A DNA stretch of 64,000 nucleotides from Micromonospora endolithica (GCF_003626595.1 NZ_RBAK01000001.1:434001-498000), one strand, 5' to 3'; shown: positions 53,470 through 62,893, counted from the stretch's first letter. Made by a program: numbers and translations. Notes: a model not told the origin generated them from the sequence alone.

Positions 53470-54420
53470 TCAGAGCATGCGGGATGACCACAGGAGGCTG
53501 AGCGCGCCGGCGCAGAGGGCCAGCAGCAGGGCCACTCCGGCGTACCACTGGGTGATCTCCCGGGGCTCGGTGCGGAAGCCGATCGAGCTGCCCATGTCCT
53601 GGTAGACCTGCTTCAGCTCGGTCACCGAGGCCGCCTCGTAGAAATAGCCCTCGGTGGCCTCCGCCAGGTCGGCCAGGGCCAGCCGGTCCACCGGCACCCG
53701 CTGCAACTGACCGCCGATGTCCACCTGGCCCGAGTCGGTGCCGAAGGCGATGGTCGACACCGGAACGTTGGCCGCCTGGGCCGCGGCGGCCGCCTCCTCC
53801 ACCGCCCGGCCGGACGTGCGGTAGCCGTCGGAGAGCAGCACGATCCGCGCCGGCGGCGCCCCGGCCGCCCCGTCGGCGGGCACCGACCGGATCGCCTCCA
53901 GGCAGGTGAACACGGCCTCACCGGTCGCGGTCGCCTCGGCCAGTACCAGGCCGTCGATGGCGGCGACCACCGCCTCCCGGTCCTTGGTGGGCGAGACCAG
54001 CACGTTCGCCGCCTTGGCGAACGACACCAGCCCCAGGTTGTAGCTCTCCGGCAGCTCCCCGACGAACTGCTTGGCCGCCTCCTGGGCCGCCTCCAGCCGG
54101 TTCGGTGCCACGTCGTCGGCCTGCATGGACAGCGACACGTCGATGGCGAGCATCACGGTCGCCCGTTCCAACGGCTCACGGGTGTCCATCGCCGGGCGGG
54201 CCAGCGCGCTGGCGAGCACCAGCAGGGCGAGCAGGAAGGCCGTCGCGGGTACGTGCCGCCGCCAGCCCAGACCCCTGGGTGCCAGGGTCCGCAACAGGTC
54301 CACATTGGTGAACCGCATCGCGTACGCCCGGCGGTTGCGCTGCCGCCAGACGTACAGCGCGGCCAGGGCGAGCACCGGCAGCACCGCCAGCAGCCACCAC
54401 GGTTGGAGAAATCGGATCAT
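53470..54420 (-). CDS. VWA-domain membrane protein, BatA-like
   Basis: A 316-residue protein. Two N-terminal helices (WWLLAVLPVLALAALYVW and VPATAFLLALLVLASALA) precede a von Willebrand A domain with a MIDAS motif DVSLSM (about 93-98), and TATGEAVF and LLSDGYRTSG complete the metal site; a last helix (VALLLALCAGALSLLW) ends it. With the DUF58 and MoxR genes it forms the aerotolerance-like Bat cluster found widely in bacteria. Its partner protein is not known. It overlaps the DUF58 gene by ATGA. Confidence 0.92.
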   Translation of the reverse strand: MIRFLQPWWLLAVLPVLALAALYVWRQRNRRAYAMRFTNVDLLRTLAPRGLGWRRHVPATAFLLALLVLASALARPAMDTREPLERATVMLAIDVSLSMQADDVAPNRLEAAQEAAKQFVGELPESYNLGLVSFAKAANVLVSPTKDREAVVAAIDGLVLAEATATGEAVFTCLEAIRSVPADGAAGAPPARIVLLSDGYRTSGRAVEEAAAAAQAANVPVSTIAFGTDSGQVDIGGQLQRVPVDRLALADLAEATEGYFYEAASVTELKQVYQDMGSSIGFRTEPREITQWYAGVALLLALCAGALSLLWSSRML

Positions 54421-55406
54421 CGTGTCGTCCCCCGGGTGCGGGCGTGCCGCTGCGCGGCCACGAAACGCACCATGTCCAGCAGCCAGTCTCGATCGGTTCG
54501 CAGGCGCAGGTGGCCGGCACCGGCGGCCCGCAGGGCGGCGCTGATCTCCGCCCGCTGGGCGGCGGCCGCCTCGGCGTAACGCCGGCGCAGCCGCGGGTCG
54601 GCGGTCTGCACCTCGTGCAGTTCCCCGGTCTCCGGGTCGACGACCGGGAGCACACCCACGTCGGGCAGTTCCAGCTCACGCGGGTCGACCACCTCGATCG
54701 CCAGCACGTCGTGCCGGACCCGCAGTCTGCGCAGCGGTCGGGCCCACTGCGGCACCGGAGCCAGGAAGTCGCTGATCACCACCGCGACGCCGCGCCGCCG
54801 GGGCGGCCGGTTGAGCATGTCCACCAGCGCGCCGAGGTCGCTTCGCCCCGGCTGGATCCGGGTGCCGGCGATGGCCCGCATCAGGGCGTGCGCCTCCTTT
54901 CGGCCGGACCGGGCGGGCAACCGGGTCAGCACGCCGGGGCCGGTGACCGGCGCCGACGCGCGCCGCCACCGACCCACCGGGGCGGCCGGTGCGTTGCCGC
55001 TGCCGACCACCGCGCCGATGCGGTTGCCGCCGCGCACGGTCAGGTGGGTCAGCGCCGCGGCGGCGGCCACCACCACCTCGCGCTTGAGCCACCGCCCGGT
55101 GCCGAAGTCCAGGCTGGCCGAGAGGTCCACCGCGAGCCACGTCTCCAGCTCCCGGTCGGCCACCGTACGCCGCACGTGCGGCATCGTGGTCCGGGCGGTG
55201 ACCGGCCAGTCCATCCGGCGTACGTCGTCGCCGGGGCGGTACTCGCGGGACTCCCCCGCCTCGCTGCCCGGCCCGGGGAGCAGGCCGGCGTAGTCGCCCT
55301 GGAGCAGGCCGTCGAGTTTGCGGGTGACCATGAGTTGCAGACGGGACAGCACCGCCTCGGTGCGGTCTCCGGGGGTGTCGGAGGGCCGACGAACGGGTGA
55401 GGTCAC
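54417..55406 (-). CDS. DUF58-domain protein
   Basis: A 329-residue soluble protein. YRPGDDVRRMDWPVTART (about 55-72) is the DUF58 core sequence, followed by a VWA-like fold (LAVDLSASLDFGTG, about 92-105; VAVVISDFLAPVP, about 205-217). GTG 55406 overlaps the MoxR stop, and its own stop overlaps the VWA gene, so all three are translationally coupled. The group is thought to act in chaperone-like assembly or metal insertion; the client is unknown here. Confidence 0.92.
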   Translation of the reverse strand: MTSPVRRPSDTPGDRTEAVLSRLQLMVTRKLDGLLQGDYAGLLPGPGSEAGESREYRPGDDVRRMDWPVTARTTMPHVRRTVADRELETWLAVDLSASLDFGTGRWLKREVVVAAAAALTHLTVRGGNRIGAVVGSGNAPAAPVGRWRRASAPVTGPGVLTRLPARSGRKEAHALMRAIAGTRIQPGRSDLGALVDMLNRPPRRRGVAVVISDFLAPVPQWARPLRRLRVRHDVLAIEVVDPRELELPDVGVLPVVDPETGELHEVQTADPRLRRRYAEAAAAQRAEISAALRAAGAGHLRLRTDRDWLLDMVRFVAAQRHARTRGTTR

Positions 55407-56509
55407 GGCCGCTGCCCGGGCCAACCGGAGCCGGGCGGCGCGGCGGTCGGTGTGGGACTGGCCTGCTGCCGGGGCGCGACCGACGGCAGCGGGATGGTCG
55501 ACATCACCCGGTGCACGATGTGGTCGGCGGGCACGTCGTCGGCGAGCGCGTCGTAGCTCAGCACCAGGCGGTGCCGCAGGATGTCCGGGGCGATGTCCTG
55601 CACGTCCTGGGGCAGGGCGTAGTCCCGGCCGCGCAGCAGGGCCAGCGCGCGGGTGGCCCGGACCAGGCCGAGCGAGGCGCGCGGGCTGGCGCCGTACTGG
55701 ATGAGCTGGGCGACGTCCGGCATGCCGTGCTCGGCCGGCGTCCGGGTGGCCAGCACCAGGCGCACCGCGTAGTCGACCAGGGCGTTGTGCACGAACACCT
55801 GGTCGGCCTTGTGCTGGAGGGCGGTCAGGTCGGCGGTGGTGAACACCGGTGTCGGCTCGGGCGGGGTGACCCCCATCCGGTAGACGATCTCCCGCTCCTC
55901 GGCGTCGGTCGGATAACCGACGACGATCTTCATGAGGAACCGGTCCCGCTGGGCCTCGGGCAGCGGGTAGACGCCCTCCTGCTCGATCGGGTTCTGGGTG
56001 GCCATCACCAGGAACGGGCGGGGCACCCGGTGGGTCTCGCCGCCGATGGAGACCTGTCCCTCGCTCATCACCTCCAGCAGCGCCGACTGCACCTTGGCCG
56101 GGGCGCGGTTGATCTCGTCGGCGAGGAGGAAGTTGACGAAGACGGGGCCCAACTCGACGTCGAACCGCTCGCTGGACTGCCGGTAGATCCGGGTGCCCAT
56201 GATGTCGGCGGGCACCAGGTCGGGGGTGAACTGCACCCGGGCGAAGGAACCCCCGACCACCTTGGCCAGCGTCTCCACGGCGAGGGTCTTCGCCACACCG
56301 GGCACGCCCTCCAGGAGGCAGTGCCCCCGGGCGAGCAGCGCGACGAACATCCGCTCCACCATCCGGTCCTGACCGACGATCACCCGCTTGGTCTCGAACA
56401 GCGCCCGCTCCAGCAGGGTCGCGTCCTCGGCCGGCGTGGTCGCCGGGGCGGGTGTCTCCGGGCCGGCCCCGTTCGGGGTCGGGGCGTCGGGCATGGTCGG
56501 CTGGGCCAC
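55403..56509 (-). CDS. MoxR-family AAA+ ATPase
   Basis: A 368-residue ATPase. Walker A is LEGVPGVAKT (about 66-75), Walker B FLLADEINRAPAKVQ (about 127), sensor 1 VMATQNPIEQEG, and the arginine region EAQRDRFLMK. Pro/Ala-rich extensions lie at both ends (about 1-28 and 345-368). MoxR proteins remodel or activate VWA-domain clients, here the products of the next two genes. The 284-bp gap to the divergent small gene should contain both promoters. Confidence 0.95.
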   Translation of the reverse strand: MAQPTMPDAPTPNGAGPETPAPATTPAEDATLLERALFETKRVIVGQDRMVERMFVALLARGHCLLEGVPGVAKTLAVETLAKVVGGSFARVQFTPDLVPADIMGTRIYRQSSERFDVELGPVFVNFLLADEINRAPAKVQSALLEVMSEGQVSIGGETHRVPRPFLVMATQNPIEQEGVYPLPEAQRDRFLMKIVVGYPTDAEEREIVYRMGVTPPEPTPVFTTADLTALQHKADQVFVHNALVDYAVRLVLATRTPAEHGMPDVAQLIQYGASPRASLGLVRATRALALLRGRDYALPQDVQDIAPDILRHRLVLSYDALADDVPADHIVHRVMSTIPLPSVAPRQQASPTPTAAPPGSGWPGQRP

Positions 56510-56793
56510 CGGTCCTCCACAGCGTGATCGGTCGTCGCGGCGTCGTGCGTGTCAAGACTCGCATGCCCGGCTGAGTGGCGAGGTGGGGAGAACCCCTTTT
56601 TCGCCGCGTCGCCCGGTTCGTCGAATCGCCGATCACGGGGTGGACAGGAACCGCCCTGGCGCGTGTACGATTCACCCGTCGCCGGGCGGCTCCCCCCGTG
56701 GCCGCCCGGCGCTCAAACTCCCGTGGCGTGCGTGCACCGCCGATCCCCCACGTCGAACCGTCCGGTGGGACACCTCCCCGTAGACTGGCCGCG

Positions 56794-57024
56794 ATGTCCG
56801 ATCCACTCCCCTCCGTCACCACGCTCACCTGTTCCGCCCGAGGCTGCCGCGCGGCGGCCCGCTGGGAACTGCGGTGGAACAATCCCCGGCTGCACGAGCC
56901 CGACCGACGCAAGGTCTGGCTGGCCTGCGCCACGCACCGGACGTCGCTCGGTGACTTCCTCGACGCCCGTGGGTTCCTGCGGGAGGTCGCTCCGGTCGCC
57001 GGATCGCCTACTCTCGACACGTGA
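56794..57024 (+). CDS. Small Cys-containing actinobacterial protein
   Basis: A 76-residue protein: TLTCSARGCRAAARWELRWN, NPRLHEPDRRKVWLACATHR, DFLDARGFLREV. Cys13 and Cys18 with a Cys-x2-His (ACATH) suggest a zinc site. Very similar small actinobacterial proteins are often labelled acetone carboxylase in databases, apparently in error; no enzyme activity is implied. TAGACT lies seven bases before ATG 56794, pointing to a leaderless transcript. It precedes the PH-domain gene pair by about 100 bp. Confidence 0.8.
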   Translation: MSDPLPSVTTLTCSARGCRAAARWELRWNNPRLHEPDRRKVWLACATHRTSLGDFLDARGFLREVAPVAGSPTLDT

Positions 57025-57124
57025 GCAAGCGGAGCGAGCGAACCAGCAGGCTCGGCGGCGTGACGCCGCGCGTCGGATGCCGGGCGGATCGAGGCGGCGT
57101 ACGCGCGCTCGACGGATTCCCCCG

Positions 57125-57670
57125 ATGAACGGTGACGACGTCGCCGGGTCGCCCCCCGCCGCGCCCGTGCCGCCGACCTCGGCCAGCCCGCTGGAACCCT
57201 GGCCGGACACCGTCCGGTGGCAGTCGGTCTCGCGGGACCTGATCTGGGTGGAGCTGCTCCGGCTGGCCACCGGCCTGCTGGTGGTGGCGGCGGTACTGGT
57301 CGTCGGTTGGGTGGTCAGCGGCAGCGGACTGTTCGGGGTGGCGCTGGCCGCGTTGCTGCTCTTCGGTTGTCTCCGGGTGGTCACGATCGTCCGTGCGGTC
57401 CGCGCCTGGGGGTACGCCGAACGCGAGGACGACCTGCTGGTCCGGCACGGGTTGCTGGTACGCCGGTTGTCGATCGTGCCGTACTCCCGGATGCAGTTCG
57501 TGGACGTCAGCGCCGGCCCGTTGGAGCGCGCCTTCGACCTGGCGACCGTCCAGTTGCACACCGCGGCGGCGGCGAGCGACGCCCGGGTGCCGGGTCTGCG
57601 GCCGGCGGAGGCGTCCCGGCTCCGCGACCGGCTCACCGCGCTCGGCCGGGACCGGGCGGAGGGCCTGTGA
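57125..57670 (+). CDS. Bacterial PH-domain membrane protein, YdbS-like
   Basis: A 181-residue protein. Two N-terminal helices (LLRLATGLLVVAAVLVVGWV, LFGVALAALLLFGCLRVV) are followed by one bPH2 domain (about 95-175: DDLLVRHGLLVRRLSIVPYS, RMQFVDVSAGPLERAFDLAT). YdbS/YdbT pairs are widely conserved next to each other; a role at the membrane against stress or antimicrobials is suggested for some. The stop overlaps the GTG of the next gene by four bases. The start ATG 57125 lacks a clear ribosome site. Confidence 0.88.
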   Translation: MNGDDVAGSPPAAPVPPTSASPLEPWPDTVRWQSVSRDLIWVELLRLATGLLVVAAVLVVGWVVSGSGLFGVALAALLLFGCLRVVTIVRAVRAWGYAEREDDLLVRHGLLVRRLSIVPYSRMQFVDVSAGPLERAFDLATVQLHTAAAASDARVPGLRPAEASRLRDRLTALGRDRAEGL

Positions 57671-59376
57671 GCGACCCGGCCGCGCGCGACCCGGAGCGGA
57701 TCGACCCGCCGGCCCCGCACCGGCAGCCCGTCGCCGCACCCGAGCCGCACCACGGTCCCACGCACGAACCCGTCCCACCGCACGAACCCGGCCCACCGCA
57801 CCCGGCGCAGGCGACCGGGCCGCACCCGGGCCCCTCGCACGGACCCGGACCGCATCCCGGCCCGCCGTACCCCGGACCGTACCCGGGCCCGCCGCACCCC
57901 GGGCCGTACCCGGGCCCGCACGGCCCGCACCACCCAACGCCCGGAGCGGGGCCGTACCCGGGACCGCCGTACGGACCCGGACCGCACCCGGGCCCGGCGT
58001 ACCCGGGTCACGCGCAGGCGTCCGGACCGGACGGCGCCGGTGCCGGACCGGCCGGCGGGGCCGAGCCCCGGCAGCGGCTGCACCCGTTGAGCCCGGTGCT
58101 GCACGGGGCCAAGTCGCTGGCCGTGGTCATCGTCGGGCTGTCCTGGTCGACGTTGTCCCGGGTCGGCTTCGGCTGGTTCGCGGTGATGGCGGTCGTGCTG
58201 GCGCTGGGCGCGACGGTGCTGGCGGTGGTCAGCTGGTACAACACCGGCTACCACGTGTTCGGCCGGGAACTGCGGGTGTACGAGGGGCTGCTCTGGCGGC
58301 GCACCCGGGCGATCCCGCTGGAGCGGCTCCAGGCGGTCGAGGTGGTCCGGCCGCTGCTCGCCCAGCTCACCGGCCTGGCCGAGCTGCGACTGGAGGTGGT
58401 CGGCGGGGGCAAGACCGAGGCACCGCTGGCGTACCTCAGTGTCGCCGAGGCCACCGCGCTGCGGCAGCGGCTGCTGGACCTGGCGGCGCGGACCCCGGTC
58501 GCCGGGGTCGCACCGGCGGCGGGCGCGCCGGCCGGCCCGGCCGAGGCGGCGACGGCGGTGCCACCCGGCCGACCCCTGCACGCGGTCAGCAACACCGACC
58601 TGCTGGTCAGTCAGCTGCTCACCCCGCAGGCGCTGCTGATCCCGTTCGGCGTCGCGTTCGTGGTGGTGCAGTTCCTGTCCGAGGGCTCCTGGTCCTTCAT
58701 CGCCGTGGCGAGCACGCTCACCGCCATGGCCGGCGTACTGCTGCAACCGGTCCGCCGGGTGCTGGACGACTGGAACTTCCGGCTGGCCCGGGACGCCGGC
58801 ACGCTGCGGATCCGCAACGGGCTGCTGGAGACCCGCGCCCAGACCGTGCCGCTGGACCGGGTGCAGACCGTCGGGGTGACCTGGCCGCTGTTCTGGCGGG
58901 TGCGGGGCTGGCTGCGGATGCGGCTGGAGGTGGCCGGCTACTCCGCCGGGGAGATCGACGAGCGGAACCGGCCGGACCGGCTGCTCCCGGTCGGTGACCT
59001 GGGCACCGGCGAGCGGATCCTGGCCGAGGTGCTGCCCGGAGTACCGCTGGGGGCGCTGCCGCTGACCCCGCCACCGGTGCGGGCCCGCTGGCTCAACCCG
59101 CTGAGCCGGAACGTGCTCGGCGCCGGCCTGCACGAGCGGGTCCTGGCGGTGCGGTCCGGCCTGCTCACCCGGCAGGTGGCGCTGGTGCCGTACGCCCGGA
59201 TCCAGAGCGTGCGGGTCGTGCAGGGACCGGCGCAGCGGCGGCTGCGGCTGGCCACGGTGCACGCCGACACCGCGGGCGGCGCCGGCGCGGCCGCCCAGGA
59301 CCGGGACCTCGACGAGGCGTGGGCCCTCGCGGCGGAGCTGACCGACCGCGCCCGGGCCGCGCGCCGCGCCGGCTGA
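57667..59376 (+). CDS. PH-domain protein with Pro-rich leader, YdbT-like
   Basis: A 569-residue protein. Residues about 1-135 form a low-complexity leader built of GP/HPG/YPG units. After it come helices (SLAVVIVGLSWSTL, WFAVMAVVLALGATVLAVVS), a first bPH2 domain (RELRVYEGLLWRRTRAIPLE, about 205), a second helix pair near 320-355, a second bPH2 (LRIRNGLLETRAQTVPLDRV, about 380-400), and a third near 480-550 (AVRSGLLTRQVALVPYARI). The three-PH layout is that of YdbT. GTG 57667 (overlapping GTGA) couples it to the YdbS-like gene. Confidence 0.88.
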   Translation: MSDPAARDPERIDPPAPHRQPVAAPEPHHGPTHEPVPPHEPGPPHPAQATGPHPGPSHGPGPHPGPPYPGPYPGPPHPGPYPGPHGPHHPTPGAGPYPGPPYGPGPHPGPAYPGHAQASGPDGAGAGPAGGAEPRQRLHPLSPVLHGAKSLAVVIVGLSWSTLSRVGFGWFAVMAVVLALGATVLAVVSWYNTGYHVFGRELRVYEGLLWRRTRAIPLERLQAVEVVRPLLAQLTGLAELRLEVVGGGKTEAPLAYLSVAEATALRQRLLDLAARTPVAGVAPAAGAPAGPAEAATAVPPGRPLHAVSNTDLLVSQLLTPQALLIPFGVAFVVVQFLSEGSWSFIAVASTLTAMAGVLLQPVRRVLDDWNFRLARDAGTLRIRNGLLETRAQTVPLDRVQTVGVTWPLFWRVRGWLRMRLEVAGYSAGEIDERNRPDRLLPVGDLGTGERILAEVLPGVPLGALPLTPPPVRARWLNPLSRNVLGAGLHERVLAVRSGLLTRQVALVPYARIQSVRVVQGPAQRRLRLATVHADTAGGAGAAAQDRDLDEAWALAAELTDRARAARRAG

Positions 59377-59397
59377 GCCGGCCGGGCGGCGGGCCGG

Positions 59398-60420
59398 TCA
59401 GCGGGCGGCCGGGACCGCCGTCGTCGCCGGCGCGGCGGTGTCGTCCGCCGGCGGGTCCTCCGGGGTACGCCGCGCGCGCCGCGCCGCCCACCACCGCTCG
59501 CCCCAGCCGACGGCCAGGAAGGCCATCCCGACGTACGCCCAGCCGACCAGCACGTCGATCACGTAGTGCTCGCCGCTGTAGACCAGCGTGAACGTCATCG
59601 CCAGCGGATAGGACAGCAGCAGCGGCCACCACCGCTTGCGGGTGGCCCGCAGGAAGAACAGCACCACGAACAGGGCGAACGCGGTGTGCAGCGACGGCAT
59701 CGCGGCCACCGGGTTGGAGGCGATCTGACCGGCGTTGAGCAGGTTGCCGGCGCCGTGCATGCCGAACGCCTTCCAGCCCCGGGTGGAGATCCGGGCGACC
59801 TCCTCCAGCAGGCCGTTCTGTGCCGCCCACCAGGGCGGGGCCGCCGGGTAGAGGAAGTAGGTGACCAGGCCGGTGGCGCAGAGGAACGCCCAGCGCCGCA
59901 TGAACGCCGCCCACCGCCCCCGGTCGCGCAGCCAGAGCACCGCGGCGGCGGCCAGCGCCACCACGAAGTGGGAGAAGTAGACCCAGCTGACCAGCACGTC
60001 CCACCACCGCACCTCGGGCTGGTAGAGGTGCTGCTGGAGCCAGACCGTGGGCACCTGCCCGTCGGTGAGCCAGCCGAACATGACCCGGTCGGCGACGATC
60101 AGTTCGTACGCGTGCGGGGTCGCGCCGTTGTCGGCGAAGCCCCGGGACAGGTTGTAGAGCGCCAGCAGCAGCACCACCGGCACCCAGTCCCGGGCGAACC
60201 GCAGGTGGCTGCGCCACGGACGGGACGAGTTCCAGGCGACGGTCCCCGCCCAGATCCAGAGGAACGCGTACGCCGGGTCGGTGGGCAGGCCGATGAGCAG
60301 CCAGCCGGCGACGAAGGCGACCCCCCACACCGTCATCGCGACCACGCGACGCCGTCCGCCGTCCGGATCGGGCAGCGGATCGGTCCGGGCGGGGGGCTGG
60401 GGATCGGTCGCGACAGACAT
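59398..60420 (-). CDS. PAP2-family membrane phosphatase / inositol-phosphotransferase-like
   Basis: About 340 residues with six helices. AMPSLHTAFALFVVLFF (about 240-256) and YSGEHYVIDVLVGWAYV (about 285-300) carry the PAP2 motifs PSxH and the H-x3-D of the third motif. The basic first motif is not obvious. Size and spacing fit the PAP2_3 or inositol phosphorylceramide synthase-like group, which transfer or hydrolyse lipid phosphates. ATG 60420 (MSVATDPQPPAR) is preferred over 60498 because TAACCT lies just upstream and the added segment has no protein character. Confidence 0.88.
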   Translation of the reverse strand: MSVATDPQPPARTDPLPDPDGGRRRVVAMTVWGVAFVAGWLLIGLPTDPAYAFLWIWAGTVAWNSSRPWRSHLRFARDWVPVVLLLALYNLSRGFADNGATPHAYELIVADRVMFGWLTDGQVPTVWLQQHLYQPEVRWWDVLVSWVYFSHFVVALAAAAVLWLRDRGRWAAFMRRWAFLCATGLVTYFLYPAAPPWWAAQNGLLEEVARISTRGWKAFGMHGAGNLLNAGQIASNPVAAMPSLHTAFALFVVLFFLRATRKRWWPLLLSYPLAMTFTLVYSGEHYVIDVLVGWAYVGMAFLAVGWGERWWAARRARRTPEDPPADDTAAPATTAVPAAR

Positions 60421-60599
60421 CGCGGTCAAGGTTAACGGCGAGTTCCACCCGTCCCCACGGTGGACCGGTCGTCCGCCGCCGGACGTGTCGCGCGCCACGC
60501 CCGCGTCCCGGTCCGGCCGGGCCCGGCCGGCGGCCGTGGTGGCCGGGCGGATCGCCGCGCGGGTGACCGGGCGGGACGGCGAGCACCTAGGCTGGGGCC

Positions 60600-61004
60600 A
60601 TGCACGAGCAGTCGGACCACGCCCTGGCCCCCGGGCTGACCGCCCGGGTCGAGTTGACCGTCACCGACGCCGACACCGCCCAGGCGGTGGGTTCCGGTGA
60701 CGTGCCCGTCCTGGGCACCCCTCGGGTGCTCGCGCTCGCCGAGGCGGCCACCGTCGCCGCGACGGCCACCCGGATGCCGGACGGCGCGACCACGGTCGGG
60801 GTCCGGGTCGAGCTGGACCACCGGGCCGCCACCCCGGTCGGGCGGCGGGTGGTCGCGACGGCCCGGTTGGAGCAGGTCGACGGCCGGCGCCTGCTGTTCG
60901 AGGTGGCGGTCACCGACGGGAACGAGACAGTCGCCGACGGCCGGGTGGAGCGGCTGCTGGTCGACCGCCGACGGTTCGTCGAACGTGCCACCCGGGCATC
61001 ATGA
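60600..61004 (+). CDS. Hotdog-fold thioesterase, FlK-like
   Basis: A 134-residue protein. LTARVELTVTDADTAQAVG at the start, GTPRVLALAEAATVAATA (about 39-56), TTVGVRVELDHRAATPVGRR (about 62-82) and VAVTDGNETVADGRVERLLV (about 103-123) match the fluoroacetyl-CoA thioesterase-like hotdog family. It would hydrolyse an acyl-CoA; the substrate is unknown. TAGGCT six bases before ATG 60600 suggests a leaderless transcript. Its stop overlaps the start of the MBL gene (ATGA). Confidence 0.9.
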   Translation: MHEQSDHALAPGLTARVELTVTDADTAQAVGSGDVPVLGTPRVLALAEAATVAATATRMPDGATTVGVRVELDHRAATPVGRRVVATARLEQVDGRRLLFEVAVTDGNETVADGRVERLLVDRRRFVERATRAS

Positions 61005-61831
61005 CCGGCCACTTCGTCGAGGTCGCCGACCGGGTGCACGTCTACCGCGAGCCGCTGCTGCGGGTGAACGTCACGCTGGTCGTCGGCGACGGCGCCGCGC
61101 TGCTGGTCGACACGCTGTCCACCGCCGGGCAGGCCACCGCGCTGGCCGCGGCGGCCCGCGCGGTCACCCCGCACCCGTTGACGCTGGTCAACACCCACCA
61201 CCACTTCGACCACTGCTTCGGCAACGCCACGCTGGCCGCCGACCCACCCCGCCCGGTGTACGCGCACGAACGCGCCGCCTCCGCGCTGCGCGAGCGACCC
61301 GACCGGCTACGCCGGGAGGCGTACGAGGAGATGCGCGACGAGCACCCGGCGCTGGCCGGGGAGCTGGCCGAGACCACGCTGTTCGCCCCGACGCACACCG
61401 TGCACACCGAGACGGTGCTGGACGTCGGGGGGCGGCGGGTGGTGCTGCGGCACCCCGGGCGGGGGCACACCGACGCCGACCTGGTCGTGCACGTCCCCGA
61501 CGCCGACGTGCTGGTCGCCGGGGACCTGGTGGAGCAGAGCGGGCCGCCGGCGTTCGAGGAGTCCTACCCGTTGCAGTGGCCGGACACGGTCGCCGACCTG
61601 CTGCGCACCCTCACCCCGACCAGCGTGGTGGTGCCCGGGCACGGCGAGGTGGTGGACGCCGAGTTCGTCCGGGCACAGCACGCGCAGCTGGCCGAGCTGG
61701 CGTGGCTCATCCGGGCCGCCCACACCGGCGGCGCACCACCCGAGCGGGTGGCCGCCGAGGCGCCCTTCGGTGCCCGCCCGGCCCTGCACGCCGCCCGCCG
61801 CGGCTACGCCGAACTCGACGGCCCCACCTGA
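61001..61831 (+). CDS. MBL-fold metallo-hydrolase
   Basis: A 276-residue hydrolase. The metal motif is NTHHHFDHCFGN (about 63-74), a version of HxHxDH, followed by VVLRHPGRGHTDADLVVHVP (His near 158) and the Asp in VLVAGDLVEQSG. The C-terminal LTPTSVVVPGHGEVVDAEFV supplies the last His. Two metals should bind. It is coupled to the thioesterase gene, so a joint acyl-thioester or lactone breakdown is plausible, but this is inference. Confidence 0.93.
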   Translation: MTGHFVEVADRVHVYREPLLRVNVTLVVGDGAALLVDTLSTAGQATALAAAARAVTPHPLTLVNTHHHFDHCFGNATLAADPPRPVYAHERAASALRERPDRLRREAYEEMRDEHPALAGELAETTLFAPTHTVHTETVLDVGGRRVVLRHPGRGHTDADLVVHVPDADVLVAGDLVEQSGPPAFEESYPLQWPDTVADLLRTLTPTSVVVPGHGEVVDAEFVRAQHAQLAELAWLIRAAHTGGAPPERVAAEAPFGARPALHAARRGYAELDGPT

Positions 61832-61873
61832 CCCCCACCCCGCCCCGCGCCCCCGCCCCGCCCCCTCTCGGCG

Positions 61874-61944
61874 GCGATCTTGCACTTTCGGTCGTCGATA
61901 TGACCCTCTTGCGCCAGATGACGCAACACAAAGTGCAAGATCGC
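61874..61944. repeat. Palindromic intergenic element, GATCTTG class, copy 2
   Basis: A perfect 15-bp inverted repeat, GCGATCTTGCACTTT (61874) with AAAGTGCAAGATCGC (61930), encloses 41 bp that include TTGCG (61909) and CGCAA (61922). It shares GCGATCTTGC with copy 1 at 17955. It lies between the convergent MBL and PfkB genes. Confidence 0.85.
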
Positions 61945-61957
61945 GGGGGGCGAGGGG

Positions 61958-62893
61958 TCAGGGTTGGTAGCGGTTCTCTACCTGGGTTCGGGTGGGCATG
62001 GCGGTGGCGCCGCCGGGGGACTCGCAGACCAGGCCGGCGACCCGCAGGGCGTACGCCACCCGGTCGGTCCAGCCGGCCGCGTCGACCGGTTCGCCGTCGG
62101 CCAGCAGGTCCGCCACCAGCGCCCCCATCACCGAGTCACCCGCGCCGGTCGCGTCCACGGCGGACACCTTCGGCGCGGGTACGCGTACCGGATCGGCGCC
62201 GGCGGCGGCCACCACCGCGCCGGCCGCGCCGAGGGTGACCACCACGGTGGCCGCGCCGAGTTCCCGCAGGTAGGCGGCGACGCCCTCGACCGGCTCGCCC
62301 GGGTAGAGCAGCTCCGCGTCGGCGGTGCTGAGCTTGACCAGGTGGGCCCCGGCGGCGAACTCGGCCACCACCTCGCGCAGCGCGACCAGCGCGTCCGGGC
62401 CGTCCAGCAGCCGGGGACGCACGTTGGGGTCGAAGACGCGCAGCCCACCGGCGAGTGACCAGGCCCGTCGCGCGGCACCGAGCGTGGCCGGCCGGAGCAG
62501 CACGATCGAGCCGCAGTAGACCACGTCCGCGCCGCCGACCAGGGCCGGGGCGACGTCGTCGGCGGTGAGCAGAGACCACGAGGGCGGCTCGCCGTAGAAC
62601 CGGAAGTCCGGTTCCGCACCGGCGAAGGTGGCCACCGCGAGGGCGGTCGGCGCGGGCACGGTGACGACGCCGTCGAGCCCCACACCCGCGCCGGCCAGCA
62701 GCTCCCGGATCCGCCCGGCCAGCACGTCGTCACCGAGCGAGCCCGCGAACCGGACGTCGCCGCCGAGGCGGGCCACCGCGACGGCCACGTTCAGCGGTCC
62801 ACCGCCGACGGCCTGCCGGTAGACCGGCTGACCGTCGTACTCACCGTCCAGCAGGTCGACGAGCGCCTCGCCGAGCACCACCGCGTATCCCAT
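61958..62893 (-). CDS. PfkB-family sugar kinase, fructokinase-like
   Basis: A 311-residue ribokinase-fold enzyme. AVGGGPLNVAVAVARLGGD (about 28-46) is the N-terminal signature; VDATGAGDSVMGALVADL (about 243-260) holds the catalytic Asp and anion hole. FAGSLGDDVLAGRIRELL is the sugar-side loop. Fructose is a common substrate for this subgroup, but ribose, adenosine or 2-keto-gluconate kinases look similar. It stands alone and is divergent from the NTF2-like gene. Confidence 0.9.
   Translation of the reverse strand: MGYAVVLGEALVDLLDGEYDGQPVYRQAVGGGPLNVAVAVARLGGDVRFAGSLGDDVLAGRIRELLAGAGVGLDGVVTVPAPTALAVATFAGAEPDFRFYGEPPSWSLLTADDVAPALVGGADVVYCGSIVLLRPATLGAARRAWSLAGGLRVFDPNVRPRLLDGPDALVALREVVAEFAAGAHLVKLSTADAELLYPGEPVEGVAAYLRELGAATVVVTLGAAGAVVAAAGADPVRVPAPKVSAVDATGAGDSVMGALVADLLADGEPVDAAGWTDRVAYALRVAGLVCESPGGATAMPTRTQVENRYQP

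Noticed and set aside
56794..57024. Acetone carboxylase subunit
   Set aside because: The name is attached to similar small proteins in databases, but 76 residues with a Cys/His site cannot be that enzyme.
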